Shown here: piece by piece, positions 8,971 to 16,793 of the stretch
Position numbering within the stretch: the stretch's first letter is position 1
How the letters are laid out: each line of letters opens with the position of its first letter
Source: Chloroflexota bacterium
GTDB lineage: Bacteria > Chloroflexota > UBA6077 > SHYK01
Reading direction: 5' to 3'
Length of the DNA: 40,527 nt
Assembly (NCBI GenBank): GCA_009377635.1
Contig: WHTR01000019.1
Coordinates: forward strand, 1-40,527
Translations under genes and position numbers: made by a program
Notes under the pieces: generated by a model
What the model saw: only the letters and a program-made list of their open reading frames with translations
Databases searched by the model: none
What the model was told of the DNA's origin: nothing

Positions 8971-10017
8971 TTACCGGGTGAAATCGATCACCGTCTTGAC
9001 GTCTGTTGGATCGCGCTGGAGCGCCTCCGACCATCGTGCGAGGGGCACGCGCCGCGTGATTAAGCTGGCCAGCCACTCGCGGTCTGCCCGGGCGAGGGCT
9101 TGCACCGCGGCTTCATAGTGCCGGCGGTTGGCGTTGACCGAGCCGAAGACGACGTCGTTCTCCAGGACCATGTCTCGGTTCAACGCGCCAAGGTCGACGC
9201 CCAGCGTCCGGCCGCCGGTGGACACCCCCGTGAGGCAGATGATCCCCGCTGGGGATGTGCTGCGCATCACGTCGAAAACGACCTGGCCGACCCCGGTGCA
9301 CTCGAGCACGATGTCGGCGCCCGAGCACGCCTCGGCCGTAGAACCGCTGTGGAACGTTGCCCCAACCTCACGGACGAGCCGCGGCTTCGGACCGTCCGTC
9401 ACGAGGTCGAGGACGTGGACGTCGAGACCGCGCTGCACGGCCAGCAGCGTGGCGAGCAGGCCGATCGGCCCCGCCCCGGTGATGAGGACACGCCTGGGCT
9501 GCCACACTGCTCGGGCGCCGATCCGCTCGATCTGCTCCCACGCCTTCGCAACCACGCTGGTCGGCTCCACCAGAACCCCAACACTTCGCAGGTCCGGCGG
9601 TAGCTTCGCGATGAAGTCGCTCCCTGTCCGAAATCGCTCGGACGCGAACCCGTCGAGCTGCTTAATACCGCGCTCCATGTAGAGCCCATTGCGGCACATA
9701 TCCCACTCACCCGTCGCGCACGCGAGGCACGGCACGGGATCTGGTCGCCGAACGATGCCGACGACCACGTCTCCGGGCTGGAGACCGGAGCTGACGGGCG
9801 TGTCGATGACCTCTCCGAGCGACTCGTGGCCGAGCACGAGCCAGTCGCGTCCCGGTGGAGGCGCGCCATACGCTCCGCCCACGATCTCGTCGTCGGTCCC
9901 GCAGACGCCCACTTCCAGCGTTCGAACGAGGACGTCGCCGTCGTGTTCGGGCGGCTCAGCAATGTCTTCGAGTCGGGCGCTCCCGGCCACGTGTGGTCGG
10001 ACGGTGATCGCCTGCAC
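8971..10017 (-). CDS. gdh: Zinc-dependent glucose 1-dehydrogenase-like medium-chain dehydrogenase
   Basis: This 348-residue medium-chain dehydrogenase resembles the archaeal/Chloroflexi-type glucose dehydrogenase, which oxidises D-glucose (often also galactose) to the lactone with NAD(P). Family features are GVCGTDDEIVGGAYG and LVLGHESLGEV, which carry the catalytic zinc ligands, the ERGIKQLDGFASE segment, and the Rossmann motif ITGAGPIGLLA. The structural-zinc loop PCLACATGEWDMC shows only three of the usual four cysteines. The GTG start at 10015-10017 directly abuts the TGA of the glycoside hydrolase with no base between, so translation is presumably coupled. It ends convergently with the fusion gene. 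Placement after a glucose-releasing GH15 enzyme supports glucose as substrate; another sugar or polyol is possible. Confidence 0.86.
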   Translation of the reverse strand: MQAITVRPHVAGSARLEDIAEPPEHDGDVLVRTLEVGVCGTDDEIVGGAYGAPPPGRDWLVLGHESLGEVIDTPVSSGLQPGDVVVGIVRRPDPVPCLACATGEWDMCRNGLYMERGIKQLDGFASERFRTGSDFIAKLPPDLRSVGVLVEPTSVVAKAWEQIERIGARAVWQPRRVLITGAGPIGLLATLLAVQRGLDVHVLDLVTDGPKPRLVREVGATFHSGSTAEACSGADIVLECTGVGQVVFDVMRSTSPAGIICLTGVSTGGRTLGVDLGALNRDMVLENDVVFGSVNANRRHYEAAVQALARADREWLASLITRRVPLARWSEALQRDPTDVKTVIDFTR

Positions 10018-11832
10018 TCAGCCCCCGGTGGCCGCGGTCCGCTCCTCGCGGCGGCGGTCGGCTGGCCCGTCCACGCGGGAGAGGTTGCACGCAGTATTGA
10101 TCAGCGACACGTGGGAGAACGCCTGCGGGAAGTTGCCGACCTGACGTCTCAGGCGGGTATCGTACTGCTCCGCCAGCAGGCCGACGTCGTTGCGGACGGC
10201 GAGCAGTCGTTCGAAGGTCGCGACCGCGTCGTCGCGACGTCCGAGCAGCACATAGTTATCGGCAAGCCAGAAGGTGCACGCCAGGAATGTTCCCTCTCCC
10301 GGTGGCAGGCCGTCGACGTCGTCGCTCGTTTGCGTGTAACGGCGGACGAACCCGTCCTCGCAGAGCTCGCGCTCGATGGCCTCCACTGTTCCGCGCACGC
10401 GCTCGTCGTTGGGCGGGAGGAAGCCCACGAGAGGGATCATGAGCAGGGACGCATCGAGCTCACGTGAGCCGTAGAACTGGGTGAACGTGCGGCGGTTGCT
10501 GTCCCAGGCTTCGCGGCACACCTCGTCGTGGATGTCCTGGCGAAGACGGCGCCAGCGCTCCACCGGGCCCTCGTGGCCAAACCGCTCGATGGCCTTGACG
10601 GCTCGATCGGCGGCAACCCACGCCATGACCTTCGAGTGGGTGAAGAGGCGGCGTGGTCCTCGAACCTCCCAGATCCCCTCGTCTGGCTCCTGCCAGCAGG
10701 TCTCGAGGAACTCCATGAGCGCCCGCTGCAGCGCCCATGACGCCGTTCGTGGAGGGATCCCGACGCGGCGCCCTTGATGTAGCGCGTCCATGACCTCTCC
10801 GTACACATCGAGCTGGAACTGATCGACGGCGGCGTTTCCTATGCGCACTGGGCGCGATTTCTCGTACCCGGAGAGCCACGTGAGGACCTCCTCGGGAAGG
10901 CGTCGCTCGCCGGCTGCCCCGTACATGATCTGCATCGCAGCGGGCGTGCCGGCCACTGCCCGCAGCAACCAGTCGCGCCACGCCTCAGCCTCCGCTTGGT
11001 AGCCGGCGATCATCAGCGCGTAGAGGGTGAATGTGGCGTCGCGAAGCCAGCAGTAGCGGTAATCCCAGTTCCGAACGCCTCCGATCTGCTCGGGTAGCGA
11101 TGTCGTCGCCGCTGCCATGATCCCGCCGGTCGGCGCGTAGGTGAGCGCCTTGAGCGTGAGCAGAGAACGCTTCACGGGATCGTCCCAACCACCGTCGTAG
11201 GTGCATCTCTCCGCCCACTCCTTCCACCATGCCACGGTCTCGTCGATGGCAGAGAAGGCCTCGATCGCCCGATGTGCGGGCTCGTGGGATGGGTGCCAGG
11301 TCAGAACGAATGGCACCTGGTCACCGGCCGACACGTCGAACTCTGCTACAGTCGTCAGGTCCTCGCCTCGGGTTTTCACGGGCGTATGCAGCATGAGCGC
11401 GTCTGGCCCTGCGATCGCGGAGATGCCGCTGTCGCGCCGTTGAACCCAGGGTACGCCGCGGCCGTAGTCGAACCGAATGATGAGCTGCATGCGCATCGGC
11501 ACGCGGCCCGAGACCCCCTCCACGACGCGAACGACGTCCAGCTCGTCGTGCCGTGGGGGCATGCAGTCCACGAGTCGAACCACGCCGGTCGGGGTCGAGA
11601 ACTCCGTCTCCAGCACGAGCGTCTGGCCCCGGTAGCGACGCCGCACGCTAGTGATCTCGCCCGCCGGCGCCAGGAGCCAGCGCCCGTTTGACTCGTCACC
11701 CAACAGCGCCGCAAAGCATGCGCAGGAGTCGAAGCGAGGCAGGCACAGCCAGTCGATCGATCCGTCGCGCCCCACGAGCGCAGCGGTCTGCGTGTCGGCG
11801 ATGATCGCGTACTCCTCGATCGGGAGTGGCAT
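10018..11832 (-). CDS. Glycoside hydrolase family 15 (trehalase/glucoamylase-like)
   Basis: This 604-residue protein is a bacterial GH15 enzyme of the kind often annotated as glucoamylase and, in actinobacteria, shown to act as trehalase. The N-terminal beta-sandwich region begins PIEEYAIIADTQTAALVGR, followed by DGSIDWLCLPRFDS. The (alpha/alpha)6 barrel carries NWDYRYCWLRDATFTLYAL, PDEGIWEVR and EGTFLACTFWLADNYV, where the catalytic acids of the family lie. There is no signal peptide, so it probably acts in the cytoplasm. A strong GGAGGAG ribosome binding site precedes the ATG. It is the middle gene of a minus-strand set with an MFS transporter 37 bases upstream and glucose dehydrogenase directly downstream, suggesting cleavage to glucose followed by oxidation. 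Trehalose and maltooligosaccharides cannot be told apart here. Confidence 0.9.
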   Translation of the reverse strand: MPLPIEEYAIIADTQTAALVGRDGSIDWLCLPRFDSCACFAALLGDESNGRWLLAPAGEITSVRRRYRGQTLVLETEFSTPTGVVRLVDCMPPRHDELDVVRVVEGVSGRVPMRMQLIIRFDYGRGVPWVQRRDSGISAIAGPDALMLHTPVKTRGEDLTTVAEFDVSAGDQVPFVLTWHPSHEPAHRAIEAFSAIDETVAWWKEWAERCTYDGGWDDPVKRSLLTLKALTYAPTGGIMAAATTSLPEQIGGVRNWDYRYCWLRDATFTLYALMIAGYQAEAEAWRDWLLRAVAGTPAAMQIMYGAAGERRLPEEVLTWLSGYEKSRPVRIGNAAVDQFQLDVYGEVMDALHQGRRVGIPPRTASWALQRALMEFLETCWQEPDEGIWEVRGPRRLFTHSKVMAWVAADRAVKAIERFGHEGPVERWRRLRQDIHDEVCREAWDSNRRTFTQFYGSRELDASLLMIPLVGFLPPNDERVRGTVEAIERELCEDGFVRRYTQTSDDVDGLPPGEGTFLACTFWLADNYVLLGRRDDAVATFERLLAVRNDVGLLAEQYDTRLRRQVGNFPQAFSHVSLINTACNLSRVDGPADRRREERTAATGG

Positions 11833-11869
11833 TTCTTTTCTCCTCCGTCAAGGCAGGTCAGAAATGGAC

Positions 11870-13204
11870 TTACGCCTCGATTCGGCGGATCGTCGGCATG
11901 CCCCACGCCACTGCGACGACGAGGATGATCACCGCGATGCCCATGAGGGTTACGGTGATCGGCGCGCCGATGTACTGCGTGCTCACGCCCGCGACGAGAG
12001 AGCCGGCCGGTGACAGCCCGTGATCCAGCATCCAGATGCTCATGACCCGTCCCCGGAGGGCATCGGGCACGCTCAGCTGGAGCAGTGTCGTCGTTGCGGA
12101 CGCGTACAGAATGTGGCAGCCTCCGACGCCGACCAGCGCCAGCAGCGCCAGGGGGAAGGTCGGTGCCTGGGAGAACAGGATGAGGCTGACGCCCAGAAGG
12201 GTCAAGGCAATGAGAATGAGGATCCCCTTGCGACGGATGATCTGGGCGACAGACGCGAGGAAGAACGTCGCGAAGAAGGCGCCCACGCCGGGGGCAGCGA
12301 GCATCAGTCCGAGGCCGTCGGCCTCGACGTGGTACACGTCTTTCTGGAACACGGGCATCAGCGCCTGGTAGGGGATCGCGAACACGCTGGGGACGAGCCC
12401 GACGATCAGCAGCGCCCGGACCGTCGGTGTCCGCCAGGCGTACGCCAGTCCCTCCTTCAGATTGGCAAGAACCGACGCCTGGCGTGCCTCCGAGGGCGTG
12501 GGTGGCGCCTGCATCAGAAAGACCGCCAGCACGACGGCACCGAACGCACCCGCCTGAACGAAGAAGTTCCCGTGCGGGCCGAACGCTGCGATCAGGACGC
12601 CGCCCACGGCGGGGCCCATCACCTTGGTGACCTGGAATCCGACCGAGTTCAGCGCCACGGCGTTCATCAGCTCGCTCCGCGGCACAACGTTCGGGACCAG
12701 CGTCTGTCGGACTGGCTGGTTGAAGGACCAGGCCACGGCTGTCAGCAAGCCGAAGACGAACACGTGCCACACCTGGAGCCCACCGGACCCCACGAGCAGC
12801 CCCATCCCAAAGGCCAGCGTGGCCAGGATGGCTGTGATGCCCATGAGGAGCCGGCGGCGGTCAACCCGGTCGGCGACGACGCCGCCGAGCGGGCTGACGA
12901 CGAGAAACGGGAGCGCGCGAAAACCCTGGAGCGCACCGAGGAGGACCGACGAGCCCGTCATCTCATACACGAGCCAGCCGAGCGTGACCTGCTGAATCCA
13001 CTGGCCGCCGCTCATGCACAGCGTGCCGAGCCACAGAAAGCGGAAGTCCCGGTAATGCAGCGACGAAAACGTCTGAAGGCCACGCCGTCGGCGCGCCGGC
13101 TCCTCGCGTATGACTTCACCGGTCAGCGGGGTTCGAGCCAGGACCGCGCCGTCCGGCGTTGGCTCGTTGGCGAGCGGGACGGGACGCGGAGGGGGACTGC
13201 TCAT
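11870..13204 (-). CDS. Major facilitator superfamily exporter (EntS/MFS_3-like)
   Basis: This is an MFS membrane protein of 444 residues with about 12 hydrophobic segments. It starts after a polar, proline-rich N-terminal tail and the cytosolic FSSLHYRDFRFLWLG motif typical of the MFS_3/EntS branch. The loop-2 signature appears as GGVVADRVDRRRLL, and the second half repeats a similar loop (RRKGIL). The open frame continues to a TTG at 13252, but the ATG at 13202-13204 has GGAAGG about 9 bases upstream, so I start there. Relatives export siderophores, macrolides or other small molecules, though substrates are rarely known. It is the first gene of the set with the GH15 hydrolase and glucose dehydrogenase; sugar export or import is possible but unsupported by any substrate motif. 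Confidence 0.88.
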   Translation of the reverse strand: MSSPPPRPVPLANEPTPDGAVLARTPLTGEVIREEPARRRRGLQTFSSLHYRDFRFLWLGTLCMSGGQWIQQVTLGWLVYEMTGSSVLLGALQGFRALPFLVVSPLGGVVADRVDRRRLLMGITAILATLAFGMGLLVGSGGLQVWHVFVFGLLTAVAWSFNQPVRQTLVPNVVPRSELMNAVALNSVGFQVTKVMGPAVGGVLIAAFGPHGNFFVQAGAFGAVVLAVFLMQAPPTPSEARQASVLANLKEGLAYAWRTPTVRALLIVGLVPSVFAIPYQALMPVFQKDVYHVEADGLGLMLAAPGVGAFFATFFLASVAQIIRRKGILILIALTLLGVSLILFSQAPTFPLALLALVGVGGCHILYASATTTLLQLSVPDALRGRVMSIWMLDHGLSPAGSLVAGVSTQYIGAPITVTLMGIAVIILVVAVAWGMPTIRRIEA

Positions 13205-13407
13205 CGGCGCTCGCCTTCCTCGTGAATCCGCCGCGGGAACCGTGGGGCTCAATCCCTTAGTATATGCGGACCACCGGCGCTGGCACGCGCCGTCGACACA
13301 CGCGAGCCCTCAGCGTGGTCCTCTCAGGTGGCATGGCGCTGCCCGCGGAAGCCGGCCGGTGACTTCCGAAACCCCGAATCCGTGACTCAATGAAACAAGG
13401 AGCGAAT

Positions 13408-13770
13408 ATGAGTCGGGAGCTGGCAGCCCGTCTATACGAATCCGTGGCCGATGACGAGCGGCTGCGCGGCACACTTACAGATGCGGGCTACGGACCGCTG
13501 CTCGAGTGGTGCGCCGGGCGGGCGACGGTGCTCGCCGCGAAGCTGGCGGTCAGCGACCTCGAGGTCGCGGCGAGTGCGCTGCGGGCATCGATGGAGCTGC
13601 TCGTGCGCGCGGCGGAGACGGGGAACCGCGCCGGGCTGGCTGCGATCGGTCTCCAGGTCGTCCCGGCCGAGCGAGCAATGGAGGCAACCGCGGCGCTGGC
13701 CCGTGCCCCGGACGAGGCAGACGCGCGAGCCCAGGTCATCGCGGCGGCGCTCACCAAGGACACGCGTTGA
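13408..13770 (+). CDS. Small hypothetical protein, helical
   Basis: This 120-residue protein matches no family I recognise. It is Ala-, Leu- and Glu-rich and probably all-helical, with no cysteine cluster, signal peptide or membrane segment. The ATG at 13408 has GGAG 5 bases upstream; an in-frame ATG at 13390 lacks as good a site. Its TGA overlaps the TTG start of the following phospholipase-D-like gene, so the two are likely translated together and may act together. The segment AMEATAALARAPDEADAR and the alternating hydrophobic pattern suggest a helical bundle. Confidence 0.7.
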   Translation: MSRELAARLYESVADDERLRGTLTDAGYGPLLEWCAGRATVLAAKLAVSDLEVAASALRASMELLVRAAETGNRAGLAAIGLQVVPAERAMEATAALARAPDEADARAQVIAAALTKDTR

Positions 13771-14942
13771 CCCGTCGCCGGCGTCCCCGCCTAGGGCCCG
13801 GTGCGCTCCTGGTTCTCATCATCGGCGCGGTGCTGGCCTCGCGGATCCTCCCGGACATGGGCTTGCCCTGGCAGCTCCCCGATGCAGGACCATCCGAGGA
13901 AGAGCCGGGCCTCGCGACCGGTGGCCCGACCGCTGAAAACGAGGATTCGGTCATCGGCGCGTGGTACGAGGTCGCTTTCACGGCCCCGAAATGGCCGGAC
14001 GACCCAGCCCGCCATCAGGGTGGCCTCGACGAGCGGCTCGTGGCGCTCATCAGCCGGGCGGAGCGCACGCTCGACGTCGCCGTCTACCAGTTCGGTCTCG
14101 AAACCGTTGCCGGGGCCATGGCCCGTGCCTCAGAACGCGGCGTACGCGTCCGAATGGTCACGGACACCGACACCCTCACCGAGAGCCGCGATACCGCTGT
14201 GCAGGCTGCGCTCGCCACCGTCCAGGGTGCGGGCATCCCGATTGTCGAGGACCGGCGCGGCGCGATCATGCATCACAAATTCGTCGTCGTGGACAACGAG
14301 TGGGTCCTCACCGGGTCGTGGAACTTCAGCGATTCGGACACGTACCGAAACAACAACAATGCGATCGTCGTGCAGTCGCGGGCACTTGCCGCCAACTACA
14401 CGGCTGAGTTCGAGAAGATGCACGCAGACCGAACGTTCGGGCCGGCAAAGGCGCCAGGCCTGCCAAATCCTGTGGTCTCCGTCGCTGGCTCGCGCGTGGA
14501 GTCCTACTTCTGTCCCAAGGATGGTTGCTCCGCGCAGGTCATTCGCTGGATCGGGACGGCGCGCCAGCGCGTCCACTTCATGGCGTTCTCGTTCACCCAC
14601 GACGGGATCGGCGACGCGATGCTGGAGCGCGCGCGGGCGGGTGTTGACGTCGCTGGTGTCTTTGAGACGACCGGCTCCAACACCGAATTCTCTGAGTACG
14701 GCCGGCTGAAGCAGGCAGGGTTGGACGTCCTCCAGGACGGCAGCCCATGGAATCTGCATCACAAGGTGATCGTGATCGACGACCGGATCACCGTGTTCGG
14801 TTCGTTCAACTTCTCCGCGAGTGCTGACGAATCTAACGACGAGAACCTGTTGATCGTGGACGACGCCGGGCTCGCCGCCGCCTTCGAGGCCGAGTACCAG
14901 CGCGTGCGCGCGCTCGCCGTCGATCCGCCCGTTCGGCAGTAG
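13767..14942 (+). CDS. Membrane-anchored phospholipase D-like protein (two HKD motifs)
   Basis: This 391-residue protein belongs to the phospholipase D superfamily of phosphodiesterases, which includes phospholipases, cardiolipin synthases and nucleases. Two HxKxxxxD motifs are present, HHKFVVVD at about residue 170 and HHKVIVID at about 331. Each is followed by the usual G(S)WNFS/GSFNFS segment and an Asn/Asp pair, so both half-sites look intact. The N-terminus (RRRPRLGPGALLVLIIGAV) is a positively charged stretch followed by a hydrophobic anchor, suggesting export or membrane attachment with an acidic spacer after it. The start is TTG at 13767, overlapping the TGA of the preceding small gene. 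Its architecture resembles the Nuc/endonuclease-like PLD group as much as lipid enzymes; substrate unknown. Confidence 0.87.
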   Translation: MTRRRRPRLGPGALLVLIIGAVLASRILPDMGLPWQLPDAGPSEEEPGLATGGPTAENEDSVIGAWYEVAFTAPKWPDDPARHQGGLDERLVALISRAERTLDVAVYQFGLETVAGAMARASERGVRVRMVTDTDTLTESRDTAVQAALATVQGAGIPIVEDRRGAIMHHKFVVVDNEWVLTGSWNFSDSDTYRNNNNAIVVQSRALAANYTAEFEKMHADRTFGPAKAPGLPNPVVSVAGSRVESYFCPKDGCSAQVIRWIGTARQRVHFMAFSFTHDGIGDAMLERARAGVDVAGVFETTGSNTEFSEYGRLKQAGLDVLQDGSPWNLHHKVIVIDDRITVFGSFNFSASADESNDENLLIVDDAGLAAAFEAEYQRVRALAVDPPVRQ

Positions 14943-15012
14943 GTGCGCTCGCACGAGGGAGCCGAAGCCGCGGCTCATGCGCCCAGCTCGCAGGCCCGCA
15001 TTTTGGAGGCGT

Positions 15013-16677
15013 TCAGGGCGTCGGTGGGCGATTGCCTCCCCGGTCGAGCCACGCCTCGCACTCGACCTGATGCACCCGGTATGTGCGGCACGCGTTCTTC
15101 TGCTCTTCTGTAAGGTCCAGACCTTCGTAGGTCGGATCCCACGGCGCTCTGGTGGCACTCGGCGGCGGCTGTGTCCACCGGAGGTTGAGCGCCCGCTCGA
15201 GATGCTCGATCAGGAACAACGGATCGCGCAGCTCCTCCGGGCTGAGGTAGAGGCCGGTCGTCGCGCGAACGAACTGACCCTGACCTCCCAAGCCTTCTTC
15301 CATGCAGGTCCGCCCATCCCGCTCCTTCAAGTCGAGACAGGCGATGGACGTCGGCGGCCAGGGGCCGAAGATCCGCTCGATCTCATCCGGCGGCAGCACG
15401 AACACGAAGAGCCGATAGATGCTCGGTTCCTCGCTGACGCGGCCAGACAAGTCTGGGCTGAGCGCAGCAGGTGGGAGCGGGCAGCCGGTGTGCACGACGG
15501 GCGGTGTCACGTCGTAGCCGGGGTTGGCGATCGGCGATGGCCCGGCGGATCTTGGAATATTCCACCACGGGTGCTTCGCGACCTCCCCGAGCGCCGTCGT
15601 CACGATGGCTCGCGCCTCGTCGGGAGCGATCCGCGCACCGGCGATTGGCTCCACACAGATCGCGAGCCGGTCCCGGCCGGGGGCGCCGAACACACCTTGG
15701 GAGCGGCCGGGATTTGCGAGCATCCGCGGGCGCGCGAGCACCGCGCCGGAGTGCGCGTCGATGTCCACCCGGTCCCCGAAAACGCCGTCAGGCGCCCCTA
15801 CGAGCGGGATCGACCAGGCGAGCCGGGATGTCCTTCCTCGCTCCCCGAGCGGCGTCCCGTACCAGGCGGCGAGCTCCGGGTCCCCAGTGCGTGCGCCGTT
15901 CAGATCCGGATGCTCGAGCTCGGACCGCGCGATCTCCAGGGCCTCCTCGCGCGAGATGTCGGGTATCGTCGACCCGTCGAACTCTTCCCGTACCGCGTTG
16001 TAGAGGACCACGCGGCCCGTCTCCAGGTCGGCGCCGAGCCACACGTATGTGGGCAGCCACGCCCCGGAGTCGGTGGCGCGGCGCTGCCAGCGGACCTCGT
16101 AGACCCGATCGCCGCCCGCCACGCCCGTCCTGAACGCGCCGGACCCAAAGAGGGCGAGCTCCTCGAAGCCGGCAAAGTGCCGACGGGCGAAAGCCTCCGC
16201 GGCCGCTGTCGCCTCGGTCTCGCCCACCGGACGCCTCGGGGCCCCGAGACGTGTGCTGCTCACGAGGTTCGCCTCGACGACCTCCCCGGAAGCCTGGTCC
16301 ACGACGAACTTGTCGGCGTACCGCACGCCGGGCGCCGTGCGCTGGATGTAGAAGGACGGTGGATAGGGCCCGCCCGACCTGGGTGCCCGTGGCCAGGGAG
16401 AGCGGGTACGAAACGCGGTCTGTATCGGGTACTTTTCCCAGTACTCATCGAGGGCAGCCGTCGGATCGCCCACGAAGGCGCGAACGGCTGCCATCGCACC
16501 GTCCAGCTCCACGGGGCCGGTCAGGACCGGCGGGCTCGTCTCCTCGGCGGTCGCGCTCGCCGCCACGGCAGGCTCGGCCGGCGGCGTCTCGGCGCGGCCC
16601 GGCGCCGCGCAGCCCGCCGCCAGAACAGCGAGGGCGAGGACAAGGACGAGTACGATGTGACGACTCCTGTTCACCAT
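15013..16677 (-). CDS. Putative lipoprotein, PepSY-like/unknown extracellular domains
   Basis: The 554-residue product begins with a lipoprotein signal peptide: MVNRSRH, a hydrophobic core, and lipobox LAAGC with Cys23 as the lipidation site. A low-complexity Ala/Pro/Glu linker follows. The mature part repeats a pattern in which a residue pair such as DKFVVDQASGEVVEAN, GADLETGRVVLYN or DRVDIDAHSGAVLARP follows a helix (EATAAAEAFARRHF, REEALEIARSE). This is the layout of PepSY/YcdB-type domains, often protease inhibitors or cell-wall-associated, so I infer two or three degenerate copies between residues 90 and 345. The C-terminal 200 residues have several cysteines and no family I recognise. 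GGAGG lies 6 bases before the ATG. The signal peptide closely resembles that of the next lipoprotein. Confidence 0.8.
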   Translation of the reverse strand: MVNRSRHIVLVLVLALAVLAAGCAAPGRAETPPAEPAVAASATAEETSPPVLTGPVELDGAMAAVRAFVGDPTAALDEYWEKYPIQTAFRTRSPWPRAPRSGGPYPPSFYIQRTAPGVRYADKFVVDQASGEVVEANLVSSTRLGAPRRPVGETEATAAAEAFARRHFAGFEELALFGSGAFRTGVAGGDRVYEVRWQRRATDSGAWLPTYVWLGADLETGRVVLYNAVREEFDGSTIPDISREEALEIARSELEHPDLNGARTGDPELAAWYGTPLGERGRTSRLAWSIPLVGAPDGVFGDRVDIDAHSGAVLARPRMLANPGRSQGVFGAPGRDRLAICVEPIAGARIAPDEARAIVTTALGEVAKHPWWNIPRSAGPSPIANPGYDVTPPVVHTGCPLPPAALSPDLSGRVSEEPSIYRLFVFVLPPDEIERIFGPWPPTSIACLDLKERDGRTCMEEGLGGQGQFVRATTGLYLSPEELRDPLFLIEHLERALNLRWTQPPPSATRAPWDPTYEGLDLTEEQKNACRTYRVHQVECEAWLDRGGNRPPTP

Positions 16678-16793
16678 GCGTTGCCTCCGTGGGGTGACGT
16701 GGACTCAGGCCCGACTGTCCGATGGTGGATCAACGAACGTGCGTCCGAAATCCTGAGTAGTGGCTCATATGGGGGTGTCCCCAAGATGTGTGG

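Noticed and set aside
12020-13225. 401-residue open frame antisense to the MFS gene
   Set aside because: It is rich in Gln, Asp, Arg and His with no hydrophobic core, typical of an antisense shadow of a membrane protein gene.
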